The notes below the pieces were generated by a model. That model saw only the letters and a list, made by a program, of their open reading frames with translations. It was not told the origin of the DNA and searched no databases. A program made the translations under genes and the position numbers. 64,000 nt of DNA from Candidatus Methanobinarius endosymbioticus (GTDB lineage Archaea; Methanobacteriota; Methanobacteria; Methanobacteriales; Methanobacteriaceae): assembly GCA_003315655.1 (NCBI GenBank), contig NIZT01000070.1, forward strand, positions 168,731 to 232,730. Direction: 5' to 3'. This document shows positions 19,872 to 29,150 of this stretch, one piece after another (position 1 is the first letter of the stretch; every line of letters starts with the position of its first letter).

Positions 19872-21026
19872 ATGCTTTATAGAGAATTAGGAAAAACAAG
19901 GAAAAAAGTATCAATTTTAGGATTTGGAGCTATGCGTTTTCCTACCATAAATAATCAACCAAATCAAATTGATGAAAAAGAAGCTTCAAAGATGTTAGAA
20001 TATGGAATAGACAATGGAATAAATATAATTGATACTGCTTATTCATATCATACACTTGATTTTGATGAGCCTGGTGAAAGTGAACCATTTTTAGGAGATT
20101 TTTTATCAACAGGTTATCGAGAAAAAGTTTTACTTTCAACAAAGCTACCAAGTTGGATAGTTAAAAAGAAAGAATATATGGAAATGTTTTTAGATCAGCA
20201 ACTCGAAAGATTGCAAACTGATAGCATTGATATTTATCTCTTACATTCTCTTAAAGAAGATTATTGGAAAAATTTAACAGATTTAGATGTATTTGAATTT
20301 ATGGATACAATATTGGGTGATGGAAGAGTTAAACATATTGGATTTTCATTCCATGATGAATTAGATCTATTTCTTGAAATTTTAGATTCTTATGATTGGG
20401 AAGTTGTTCTTACTCAAATGAATTATTTAGATGAAGGATATCAAAGTGGAATGAACGGTTTACAATATCTAAGTAGTATAAATATGGGAAATATGGTTAT
20501 GGAACCTCTAAGAGGTGGAAGGTTAGTTAAAAATATACCTCCTGAAGTTCAAAACCTTTGGAACACAGCTCCTGTAAAACGTGGCCCTCTTCAATGGGCA
20601 TTTCAATATCTTTGGGATATGGAAGGTGTTGATACAGTATTTAGTGGAATGAATTCATTAAAACAAGTAAAAGAAAATATAGCTGTAGCTAATGAAGGTC
20701 ATCCAAATGTTCTAACTACTGAAGAAAAAAGTTTAATAAAGGAAGTAGCTAGAACTTATAGAGGTCGGAAAGAAATGAATTGTACACAATGTAATTATTG
20801 TATGCCTTGTCCACAAGAAGTAGCTATTCCCACTTGTTTTAAAGAATATAACATTGCAAAAATGCTCGATAATCCTGAAACTAGTTCAATGCAATATTTT
20901 TCACTACTTAATGAAGAAAATTATGCTTCATCCTGTACAGAATGTGGAGATTGTACACCTATGTGTCCACAAATGATAGATATTCCAAAAGAGCTTAAAA
21001 AAGTCAAAGAACTTTTTGGACAATAA
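19872..21026 (+). CDS. Aldo/keto reductase with C-terminal ferredoxin domain
   Basis: A 384-residue protein. Residues 1-290 form an AKR barrel: GFGAMRFPTI, the tetrad Asp/Tyr in NIIDTAYSYHT, Lys in LSTKLPSW and His in YLLHSLKEDYW. Residues 300-375 carry two iron-sulfur motifs, CTQCNYCMPCPQEVAIP and CTECGDCTPMCPQMIDIP. This fusion is common in anaerobes. The substrate is unknown, and electrons may pass between the Fe-S clusters and NAD(P)H. AAAGGTG precedes the ATG. Two genes downstream on the same strand is glnA. Confidence 0.88.
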   Translation: MLYRELGKTRKKVSILGFGAMRFPTINNQPNQIDEKEASKMLEYGIDNGINIIDTAYSYHTLDFDEPGESEPFLGDFLSTGYREKVLLSTKLPSWIVKKKEYMEMFLDQQLERLQTDSIDIYLLHSLKEDYWKNLTDLDVFEFMDTILGDGRVKHIGFSFHDELDLFLEILDSYDWEVVLTQMNYLDEGYQSGMNGLQYLSSINMGNMVMEPLRGGRLVKNIPPEVQNLWNTAPVKRGPLQWAFQYLWDMEGVDTVFSGMNSLKQVKENIAVANEGHPNVLTTEEKSLIKEVARTYRGRKEMNCTQCNYCMPCPQEVAIPTCFKEYNIAKMLDNPETSSMQYFSLLNEENYASSCTECGDCTPMCPQMIDIPKELKKVKELFGQ

Positions 21027-21086
21027 TATTTATATATATTAAATAATATCAAATATATCGAAAAATAATAATTATTGGGTGATTAA

Positions 21087-21113
21087 ATGCGCCTAAAAGA
21101 TATAATGAAATGA
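21087..21113 (+). CDS. 8-codon upstream ORF coupled to the E1-like gene
   Basis: ATG at 21087 follows GGGTGATT, a strong ribosome binding site, and encodes MRLKDIMK. Its TGA overlaps the ATG of the next gene (ATGA at 21110-21113). The next gene has no ribosome binding site of its own, so translation may depend on this short ORF. Alternatively, a 1-base indel has separated the true start from the body. Confidence 0.4.
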   Translation: MRLKDIMK

Positions 21114-21841
21114 GTTACTGGGAAATTAGTAGTAGACAGATGAGCATTGTTACTAAAAGCGAACAAACACGTTTTAAAGATGCAAAAATAGCAGTTATTG
21201 GTTGTGGTGGAATTGGTGGTGTTGTAATCGAAATGTTAGGTAGAATGGGAGTAGCTGAACTCGATATTATTGATAAAGATTATTTCGATATGTCCAATCT
21301 CAATAGACAAGTAATGAGTAGCATAGATGAAATAAGAAATAGTAAAAGTGGAGTTACTAACGAAAAAATACGATTAATCAATTCTTATGTTAAAGTAAAT
21401 GCATTTAATGAAGAATTAACCCCAGAAAATATTAAAAAAGTAGTTGGAGACTGTGAAATAGTTATAGATGTTTTAGATAACTTATTTACAAGAGTTTTAC
21501 TCAGTAGATATATCGAAAAAAAGGGAATTCATTTAATTCGTGGAGCAATACATGGACCCAAAGGACAGTTAACAGTTTTTAATCAAGAAACTCCTAGCCA
21601 TGAAGAATTATTTTCATTATCTTCAAAAGGAAAAAACCTTGATAAAAACATTCATAATGAACTAAACCAGTTAAGTTATGAAACACCCCCAGTTATAGGA
21701 CCAATAGCAAATATAATAGGATGTTTAGAATCTTTTGAAGGATTTAAAATAATAACCAATCTTGAAAAAATAACATTAGCTCCAAAAATTCTTAATTTAA
21801 ATCTATTAGACGTGAATTCTTTTAAATGTTTAGAATTATAA
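21110..21841 (+). CDS. ThiF/MoeB/HesA-family E1-like adenylyltransferase
   Basis: A 243-residue protein with the nucleotide-binding GCGGIGGVVIEMLGRMGV, DKDYFDMSNLNRQ and the VIDVLDNLFTRVLLSRY region of E1-like enzymes. These adenylate the C-terminal glycine of ubiquitin-like sulfur carriers such as ThiS, MoaD and SAMPs. The CxxC zinc pairs found in MoeB are absent, so it is closer to HesA/ThiF-like proteins of methanogens. Sulfur delivery for thiamine or molybdopterin is plausible given the neighbours, but unproven. About 70 bp separate it from the reductase gene. Confidence 0.82.
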   Translation: MSYWEISSRQMSIVTKSEQTRFKDAKIAVIGCGGIGGVVIEMLGRMGVAELDIIDKDYFDMSNLNRQVMSSIDEIRNSKSGVTNEKIRLINSYVKVNAFNEELTPENIKKVVGDCEIVIDVLDNLFTRVLLSRYIEKKGIHLIRGAIHGPKGQLTVFNQETPSHEELFSLSSKGKNLDKNIHNELNQLSYETPPVIGPIANIIGCLESFEGFKIITNLEKITLAPKILNLNLLDVNSFKCLEL

Positions 21842-22203
21842 TCCAATTCTTAATATTTTTTAATTTAAATTTAACAAATATTTATAAACATATAATAAAA
21901 TTAACATATTATTAAATTATATAAACTATGAAAATATACATTTTTATATAATTTTTATTAACTTTAAAATTAAATAATATAATAATAATACACTATACTG
22001 AAAATTATATTAAAAAGTTGTAAAATTTGTAGTCCAATTAGTTACTTAATTTATTGCTTGCGAAATAAACATAGTAATGATATTAAAAAGTGAAAATATA
22101 TAATTCATAACATTGTATTTGTATTAAAATGATTATGATTATATAAAATAAATAATAATTAAAAAACAATTAAGTAATAATCTACTAATTAAACTATAAT
22201 TAA

Positions 22204-22225
22204 GCTAATATTATTATAAATTAGC
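22204..22225 (+). repeat. Small hairpin in the glnA leader
   Basis: GCTAAT and ATTAGC are 6-bp arms around a 10-nt loop, ending 47 bp before the glnA start. The rest of 21842-22272 is AT-rich with a likely TATA box, TTATATAAAATA, near 22140. No GGAA-N6-TTCC site of NrpR type is present. Confidence 0.3.
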
Positions 22226-22272
22226 AAGTTAATAAATATTTAAGTTAGATAATTTCTTATTGGAGAGATTTA

Positions 22273-23598
22273 ATGGATACTATAGGAAACTTAATTGAAA
22301 AAATGGATGAAAAAGCAATTAAATTTGTAAGATTACAATTTGTAGATATAAATGGAGTTCCAAAAAGTATATCTGTTCCTTTTGGAAATGATGATGATAT
22401 AGAAGATATGTTTAATGATGGAGTATTATTCGATGGATCTTCTGTAGATGGTTTTGTAGAAATTCACGATAGTGATCTAGTAATGAAACCAGATCCAAAC
22501 ACATTTTCTCTTTTACCATGGAGACCAGAAGAATCATGTGTATGTAGATTTATATGTGATATATACACTCCAGAAAACAAACCATTCGAAGGAGATCCTA
22601 GAGGTATACTTAAAAAATCATTGAAAAAAATCAAAGATAAAGGACTTAGTTATAATATTGGTCCTGAGCCAGAATTTTTTATTATAGATCAAGATGAAGA
22701 AGGGAATTATATTCCTCATGACGATGCTAGTTATTTTGATGTAGAACCACTAGATAAAGGTCCTAACTTCAGAAGAAAACTTGTTGTAGATCTTGAAGAA
22801 TTAGGATTTGAAGTTGAAGCAAGTCACCATGAAGTTGCTCCAGGACAAAACGAAATTGCATTTAAATTTGATGACGCATTAAAGACAGCTGATGCAGTAA
22901 TAACTTTTAAACAAGCTATTAAAGCTATTGTGGATAATATGGGTTATATGGTAACTTTCATGCCCAAGCCATTCTTTGGTGTTAATGGTAGTGGAATGCA
23001 CTGTCACCAAAGTTTATTCAAAGGAAATGAAAATTTATTTTCTGATGAAAGCAGCAAAAGTGGTTTATCTCAAGATGCATTATACTTTATGGGAGGATTG
23101 TTAAAACATTCAGAAGCTTTATCTGCTGTTGTAGCACCTACTGTGAATTCATACAAACGTTTAGTTCCAGGTTATGAAGCACCAGTATATATGGCTTATG
23201 GACTTAAAAATAGATCTGCACTCATCCGTATTCCTGCTGCTCGTGGAAAAGGAACAAGAATCGAATATAGGAGTCCTGACCCATCTTGTAATCCATACCT
23301 TGCATTTACAGCTATGTTAGAAGTAGGTTTAGATGGAATAAATAACAAAATAGACCCTGGAGAACCAGCTGAATTTAACATATATAATCTAACAAATGAA
23401 GAACTGGAAGAAAAAGGCATAGGAACCTTACCTGCAAGTCTATGGGAAGCATACCATGCATTTGAAGAAAATAATGTTATTCAAAAAGGACTTGGAAAAC
23501 ATATCAGTGAGAAGTTTTTAGATTCAAAATATGCTGAATGGGACGAATATAGAATTCAAGTATTTGGATATGAACAGAAAAAATATATAGGGCTTTAA
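22273..23598 (+). CDS. glnA: Glutamine synthetase type I
   Basis: A 441-residue GSI subunit that makes glutamine from glutamate, ammonia and ATP. Catalytic blocks are present: [55 protein letters not shown] cut here to [13 protein letters not shown], and [15 protein letters not shown]. The length fits the archaeal GSI-alpha class, which lacks adenylylation control. GGAGAG precedes the ATG. In methanogens this gene is normally repressed by NrpR, but the neighbouring nrpR here is dead. Confidence 0.95.
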   Translation: MDTIGNLIEKMDEKAIKFVRLQFVDINGVPKSISVPFGNDDDIEDMFNDGVLFDGSSVDGFVEIHDSDLVMKPDPNTFSLLPWRPEESCVCRFICDIYTPENKPFEGDPRGILKKSLKKIKDKGLSYNIGPEPEFFIIDQDEEGNYIPHDDASYFDVEPLDKGPNFRRKLVVDLEELGFEVEASHHEVAPGQNEIAFKFDDALKTADAVITFKQAIKAIVDNMGYMVTFMPKPFFGVNGSGMHCHQSLFKGNENLFSDESSKSGLSQDALYFMGGLLKHSEALSAVVAPTVNSYKRLVPGYEAPVYMAYGLKNRSALIRIPAARGKGTRIEYRSPDPSCNPYLAFTAMLEVGLDGINNKIDPGEPAEFNIYNLTNEELEEKGIGTLPASLWEAYHAFEENNVIQKGLGKHISEKFLDSKYAEWDEYRIQVFGYEQKKYIGL

Positions 23599-24141
23599 AC
23601 GCTTTATAAAAAAGATAAAAATTAATAAAGTTTTATAGATTAAAGATTTATAGTTGTTTGATTTAATGTGTTTAAATTTAATAATATTTTAATTAATATT
23701 TAATAATAGTATATTTAATACTGTTAATTTTGAATATTATACTAACTACTATTGATTTTCTACTTATCCATTATTTTTTTATTCTACTAGATTTAACTAA
23801 TTTGTGTTATTTTATTTATTATTTCATATTATTTTAACTTTATTTATTCATTTAAAGGTTAATTTTTAATTAATTTATTAATTATTAATATTTATTTTAA
23901 TTAAAATAAATTATTATCTGTTTATAATTGTATAATTATAAAAAAATTTATATCTAATATAAATATGATAATATATAATGTAATAATCAATTAATAATTA
24001 GGATTAATAAAGATATAAACTAATTATAATTAATTATTATCTTAAAAAGAATATTTAGTGTATTATAACACTTAAAAGTCAATAAAATAAGTTTTTGAAT
24101 ATCAAAAACATATTCATTGTTAATTTTAAATAGGTTATTAT
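23599..24141. other. AT-rich spacer between glnA and the nrpR remnant
   Basis: No gene is seen. T-rich stretches at 23760-23880 may end glnA transcription. AGTGTATTATAACACT (24057-24072) is a near-palindrome about 70 bp before the nrpR remnant and resembles the sites upstream of fwdH. Confidence 0.4.
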
Positions 24142-25968
24142 ATGTAAAAATCACAGGAAAAAATTATTGAAATTTTAAGAATTATAAATGAATATGATAA
24201 GCCCTCTTGGAGCTAGAATTGTTTCCAAAGAACTTATAAATAGAGGATATGATTTAGGTGAAAGAACTATCCGTTATCATATGCAAATTCTGGATGAAAA
24301 AGGCTACACTCAAAAAATAGGATATTCTGGAAGAAAATTAACTCCACTTGGAAAATCACGGCTTAAAAATGGCCTAATATATGATCAACTTGATTTTGTA
24401 TTTTCAAAATTTGAAGAGATGATCTACCAAACTAATCTTGATTGTGAAACAGGAAAAGGAGAAGTTGTAGTAAATGTTTCAAAATTATCTATTAAAGATG
24501 ACTTAAAGTCTAAAAAAGATGAAACCCCCATTTTGACATGATGAAAAAAGTTTTTTACTCAGGACTATCTGTAAGTCATTTTGTAGAAATTAATAAAAAC
24601 AAAAATAGATTTTCAAAAAATCAAGAAATTGATTTAAAAACATATGTAGAACGACTATAGATGGAATGCTTCTAAAAAATGGTATTCCAAGTTTACCAGT
24701 ATATGGAGGACTTATAAAAATAAAAGACTATATTCCTTAAAGATTTACTGAGTTAATATCCTATAAAAAAACATCAATACCTCCAATAAATGCTTTTATA
24801 GCTGATGAGATGACTTCAATATTGAATCTATTAGAAACAGGTGATGATATTGTACCTGATAATTTCAGAGTAATTCCTAGAGATTCTCTTGATAAAACTA
24901 AAAAAGTATTAGATGATTTTAAAAAAGTTGGAATAAATGGCACTATTTCAATAGGAAATCCAGAAGAAAAAGTTTTAGGTATTAATGTAAATGAAAGTAT
25001 GGTAAGTATAGCAGTTATTGCTGGAATAACTCCTCTTTGTACATTGAAAGAAATGGAAAATTCTGTAGACATAAATTTAACAGCCGAAATTTCTCCTTTT
25101 GAACAATTAAAACCTATTCAAGATATTAAGATTAATAATGTTAATACTGACATTAATAAATCTGATTACAATAAAAATAAAACAATACCTAAAAGTGTTT
25201 TAAAAACGCCAGCTAAAGAAAAAGAGTTAAAAGTATCTTTTTTAATTTCAAAAGCATGAAATCTAATTCAAAATGTTAATTTCGATATTGAAACTGGAGA
25301 AGGAAATCTGATTAACAACTATCATATGTAAAAAAATAGATTTAGAAGAATCTATCAAAGCTATTAAAAAAGGATATGAAACATAGAAAAGATATTTAGA
25401 TCCTCATTATAAAATAATAGAACCTAATAAAGGAACAGAACTTTATAAAAATGACAAAATTGAAATAGGTACTGTTTGTAGTTTATCAGGTGATGAAATG
25501 CAGATTAATAAAGGAATAATGTCTATTCCAAAGTATAGGGGTCTTTTAGAACTAGGAAATAGTCTTCTTTTTACAGAACTTGTTTCTTATGATGATTCAT
25601 CAAATGATCCTCATGAAATATTCATTTTCAAAAATATGACTTCTGTTATAAAATCAAGAAAATAATTTAAGTGATGATTTAGGAATCATAGAATCTAAAA
25701 AAATTCTTACATCAATAAAAAAGTCCCATTTATAGCTAGAGATAGTGCTAAAGAAATTTTAGACGAAATTAGAAATATAGAACTCCCTATTTTCAAAATT
25801 GGAAAATCTCGTGAACTTCTTTATAATGCTAAAGTAGATAGCTATAATTTTGGTTTTGTTAAAAGCAGTAGTTTAAATCAAATAGCAGCTATCAAAGAAT
25901 GTGGAATAGATGTTGATGTAAGAGCTGCTCAAAAAATCATGCCAATAGATGACATGGAAATCTTATAA
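24142..25968 (+). pseudogene. nrpR: Decayed nrpR (nitrogen regulatory repressor)
   Basis: Across frames this is a full NrpR. The N-terminal winged helix reads KSQEKIIEILRIINEYDKP, then ELINRGYDLGERTIRYHMQ and DFVFSKFEEMIYQTNLD. The first NrpR domain reads VFYSGLSVS, GMLLKNGIPSLPVYGGLIKI, INAFIADEMTS and VIAGITPLCTLKEM. The second reads EIGTVCSLSGDEMQINKGIM, SIPKYRGLLELGNSLLFTEL and DVRAAQKIMPIDDMEIL. Lesions include a TAA as the second codon, a frameshift at DKP/LGAR, several stops at 24540-24770, a frameshift after 25259, TAG/TAA stops near 25330-25390 and frameshifts near 25660-25720. The longest intact piece is 149 codons. NrpR represses glnA and nif genes when nitrogen is plentiful, so that control should be lost. 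Confidence 0.85.
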
Positions 25969-26226
25969 ATCTAATTTTAAACATTTAATATTTTTTATTA
26001 TATCACTTAATCATCAATATTAATCAATATAGAATAATTTCTTTTAATTTTTAAATAAATGATTAAACTAATATTTTTTTACTTTATTACTCAATCTAAT
26101 TAATTAATAATGTCCATAATATTTAAAATAAGTTTAAAATCATTGTGAATATATTTACATATCCAAAATAAATAAAAAAGATTATATAACTAAATGACCA
26201 AACTATATTTACTATATGAATAATCT

Positions 26227-26250
26227 TTCAGGTAAAATTTTTTGCCTAAA
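26227..26250 (+). promoter_or_regulatory. Possible operator before modA
   Basis: TTCAGGTA (26227-26234) and TGCCTAAA (26243-26250) flank an 8-bp AT spacer and form an imperfect palindrome 22 bp before the modA start. The same half-sites, abutted, occur at 8899-8914. Binding by a metal or oxyanion regulator is my inference. Confidence 0.35.
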
Positions 26251-26271
26251 AAAGGAATAAAGAGGAAAATT

Positions 26272-27078
26272 ATGCGTAAAAATAGTAAAATAATAGTTTT
26301 AATAATCAGTATAGTGGCAATTGCAACTATTGGAGGATTATATTTAACTGGAACGTTTAATAGTGGAAGTTCAAATGAAGAAAGGAGTATTGATATACTA
26401 GTAGGTGCAGGATTTAGTAAAGTTGGTGCTGAACTTATAAGTGAATTTAATAAAAAATATCCCAATATAAAAGTAAATGCAAAATATGGTGGAAGTGGAG
26501 AATTATTCGCTACATTAGAAACTCAAAAAAGTGGAGATGTTTTTTTACCTGCAGATTATACATATATGGAAGATGCAATAAAAAACAACTACATAAAAAA
26601 TGATACTGTTAAAAATATAACTAAAAATGTTCCTGTAATCATTGTTGAAAAAGGAAATCCTAAAAATATAAGTTCTCTTAAAGATTTAGGAAAATCTGGT
26701 GTTAAAATAGGAATTGGAGAAGCAGATGGCCCAGCTATTGGTAAAACTTCTGCAAAAATAATTGAAAAAAATAATTTAACAGAATCAGTGAAAGAAAATG
26801 TAGTTGTGAAAAGTACTACTGTAAATCAATTACTTACATATCTTGTAACTGGACAAGTAGATGCAACTATAATTTGGGAAGATATGACTGTCTGGGAAGA
26901 AGGATCTGGAAAAATTGAAGTAATAAAAATACCAGAAGATGAAAATATTGAAAGTACAGTCCCAGTAGGAATAACATCTTTTGTAAAAGATGAAGATGCT
27001 GCTTCAAAATTCGAAGAATTTGTAACTTCAGAAGAGGGTAAAAAAATATGGGAAAAATGGGGATTTAAAATACAATGA
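26272..27078 (+). CDS. modA: Molybdate/tungstate ABC transporter substrate-binding protein
   Basis: A 268-residue secreted ModA-family protein. Residues 5-25 (SKIIVLIISIVAIATIGGLY) form a signal peptide or membrane anchor. ILVGAGFSKVGAELISEF, YGGSGELFATLETQKSGDVF and GDVFLPADYTYMEDA line the oxyanion site, and WEDMTVWEEGSGKIEVI follows later in the protein. It should bind molybdate or tungstate outside the cell and deliver it to ModBC, located 2 kb downstream on the same strand. GAGGAAAATT precedes the ATG at 26272. An in-frame TTG at 26242 is unlikely. Confidence 0.88.
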   Translation: MRKNSKIIVLIISIVAIATIGGLYLTGTFNSGSSNEERSIDILVGAGFSKVGAELISEFNKKYPNIKVNAKYGGSGELFATLETQKSGDVFLPADYTYMEDAIKNNYIKNDTVKNITKNVPVIIVEKGNPKNISSLKDLGKSGVKIGIGEADGPAIGKTSAKIIEKNNLTESVKENVVVKSTTVNQLLTYLVTGQVDATIIWEDMTVWEEGSGKIEVIKIPEDENIESTVPVGITSFVKDEDAASKFEEFVTSEEGKKIWEKWGFKIQ

Positions 27079-27433
27079 TAAATAAATTTCCGTTTTTTAT
27101 AAAGATAAAATATATTTTTATATTTTATATTTTCTTAATTTTAAGACTCATCCCACTATTAATTTATTTTTATTTTTTAATGATATGATTAATGATATTT
27201 TTAAGTAGTCAATAGTTTAAAAAAAAATTAAAAATTCTTCTTTTTAGATAATTATACAGAAAAATCCCTATTTAATAATTAAATTTATATTATTGTTTTC
27301 CATTATATCAAAAACATTCATATCTTTTATTTCAAGTATTACATATACTTCAAATGAATCGATTGTAAAATTTATATAAAAGTTTATTACATAAATAATA
27401 ATCCAAATAAATATAATAAAAAAGGGTTAACTT

Positions 27434-27648
27434 ATGGTCAATTAAAAGATATATTAGATATGTCAGTCATTGATCGAGATGGTCAGGAAGTAGGAAAAGT
27501 TGATGAAATTAAAGGATTAATAAAAACCATAACTATTAATCTAGATAAAGGATTGTTTTCTAGAGATAAAAAAACATTAATATATGCTGAAATTAGAAAC
27601 ATTACAGATAATGTTCTATTAGATATAAAAATAGACTTAGATGATTAA
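27434..27648 (+). pseudogene. PRC-barrel small protein, copy 1 (frameshifted start)
   Basis: The frame LKDILDMSVIDRDGQEVGKV, then TITINLDKGLFSRDKKTLIY and VLLDIKIDLDD, is a PRC-barrel-like domain of about 70 residues. ATG at 27434 is out of frame with it by one base (ATGGTCAATTAAAAG), and only an internal ATG at 27460 without a ribosome binding site is in frame. It is the first of three tandem paralogues. PRC-barrels bind RNA or proteins, and the role here is unknown. The gap 27079-27433 holds T-rich runs only. Confidence 0.6.
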
Positions 27649-27685
27649 TTCGAAAATTCAAACTGTATAAAAGGGGGATTGAATA

Positions 27686-27914
27686 ATGAAAGCAGAAAAT
27701 ATATTAGATATGAATGTAGTAGATTCAACTGGACAGAATGTTGGTAGTGTTAAAACAATTGATATAAATGGGTGATACAGGAGAAGTAAATTATATTGAA
27801 ATTAAATTAGATAAAGGAATATTCTCTCATGACCCAGAAAAGGTAAAATATACTGCAGTTGAAAATGTAAGTGATGTTAGATTACTTAAAATAAGCATTG
27901 ATATGGATAAATAG
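27686..27914 (+). pseudogene. PRC-barrel small protein, copy 2 (frameshifted)
   Basis: GGGGG lies before the ATG at 27686. The protein starts MKAENILDMNVVDSTGQNVG and continues in a shifted frame as DTGEVNYIEIKLDKGIFSHD and LLKISIDMDK. A single extra G in GGGTGATACAG causes a stop at 27773. Apart from this, the gene looks healthy, so it has either been broken recently or carries a sequencing error. Confidence 0.6.
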
Positions 27915-28022
27915 ACTATTAGCTATAACTAATAATTTGTTTACAAAAATATCAAGTATATAAAATAAATATTCTTGATATTTTCAAAAAATAATTCCAA
28001 ATATATAATTGAGGTGTAATAT

Positions 28023-28249
28023 ATGGATATTAAAGATCTAATGGATATGGAAGCAATTGATGTTAATGGACAAAACATGGGAAAGTAGATACAGTTGAAT
28101 TTGATGAAAATGATGGTAAAATGACAAAAATTATCATAGATCTTGATAAAGGAATATTTTCAAGAGAAAAAGAAGAAATCATATTAGATGAAGTAGAAAA
28201 AATCAAAAATGTTATTTTATTAAACAAAACAGTTGATATGTATAAATAA
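28023..28249 (+). pseudogene. PRC-barrel small protein, copy 3 (frameshifted)
   Basis: GAGGTGTAATAT precedes the ATG. The frame reads MDIKDLMDMEAIDVNGQNMG and then, after a lost G (GGAAAGTAGATA), VDTVEFDENDGKMTKIIIDL, DKGIFSREKEEIILDEVEKI and NVILLNKTVDMYK. It is the same PRC-barrel fold as the two copies before it. As in copy 2, one homopolymer base is enough to restore the frame. Confidence 0.6.
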
Positions 28250-28279
28250 TTCGATTTAATATTTAAAGGAGGTTGAATA

Positions 28280-28462
28280 ATGGCAAATGAAGAAGTAAAT
28301 AGAAATAAAAAAGGAAAAGTTTCAGCTTTTGATATAATTATTGAAATCATAATTATAATCGCAGGTATAATAATCATATTATATCCAGCGATAATTGGAT
28401 GGGTAATAGGTATAGTTTTAGTAATCTATGGTTTACTTAAAATAATTAACTTACTTAGATAG
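28280..28462 (+). CDS. Small two-span membrane protein
   Basis: A 60-residue protein with a basic, polar N-terminus (NRNKKGKV) and two hydrophobic stretches (IIIEIIIIIAGIIIILYPAI and GWVIGIVLVIYGLLKIINLL) separated by a short turn. AAAGGAGGTTG precedes the ATG, the best ribosome binding site of this gene group. It follows the third PRC-barrel copy by 30 bp and is probably co-transcribed. No family is recognised beyond a DUF308-like two-helix look. Confidence 0.6.
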   Translation: MANEEVNRNKKGKVSAFDIIIEIIIIIAGIIIILYPAIIGWVIGIVLVIYGLLKIINLLR

Positions 28463-28511
28463 ACAAAAATATAATTTTATTGTTAAAAAATAAATTTAGG
28501 GGGTGAAAAGT

Positions 28512-28654
28512 ATGGTTTATAAAACCGAGGAACGCCCAAGTGCAGGAGACTATAAATGTACTGAATGTGGTTATGAATTAACCTTAAATAATTCAAATGA
28601 TCCACTTTACCTCCATGGCCTGAATGTAACAATATAGAATGAGAGAAATTATAA
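28512..28654 (+). pseudogene. Broken zinc-ribbon small protein
   Basis: GGGGGTGAAAAGT precedes the ATG. The start reads MVYKTEERPSAGDYKCTECG, YELTLNNSNDPL, then after a frame change LPPWPECNNIE, a TGA and EKL. The family pattern would be CxxCG ... LPPCPxC. Here one Cys has become Trp, a base is missing and a TGA interrupts the tail. It is the last member of the small-gene group within the mod region. Confidence 0.5.
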
Positions 28655-29150
28655 TTTCCCCATTATTTTAATTATATTTTTATTTTTTAATTTTATATTA
28701 TTTTTTATGTTTCTTATTAATTATAGTAATTAAATTAATTTTATATTCATTCTACTACTACTACTACAATATTGTTTATTATATTTAGAATAGTTAATAT
28801 ATTATACATTTTAACATAAGTATGCATATATACTATTTTTATTATATTTAATTCATTATATTATATTTTAAATAAAAACATAAATTTTTATTTTAATTGA
28901 TTTTTTATAATATAATTCAGTTAAATAATTAAAATTAGGATTAGTTGTTTAATTTAATTGTTAATTTGGCTGTTTATTTTATTGTTTCGTTTAATAAATA
29001 ATAAAATATTAAATATAAATATAAAAAAATATTTAAATAAGAAGAATAAATATATGAATTATAGAAAGAATTATTAGTAAAATAAACCCTCATTAATACA
29101 TAAAACTTCTTAAAACAAACTAAAGAAATATAAATAATAATTGTAGAAAT
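28655..29150. other. AT-rich spacer before modB
   Basis: No gene is seen. It contains a short CTA microsatellite (28753-28768), a T-rich stretch (28655-28720) that may end transcription of the small-gene group, and probably a promoter for modBC. Confidence 0.4.

Noticed and set aside
21842..22272. NrpR operator before glnA
   Set aside because: No GGAA-N6-TTCC or close variant is present.
27434..28249. Calling the PRC-barrel frameshifts simple sequencing errors
   Set aside because: This cannot be excluded for these three, but the multi-lesion genes elsewhere in the window show real decay, so I left the cause open.
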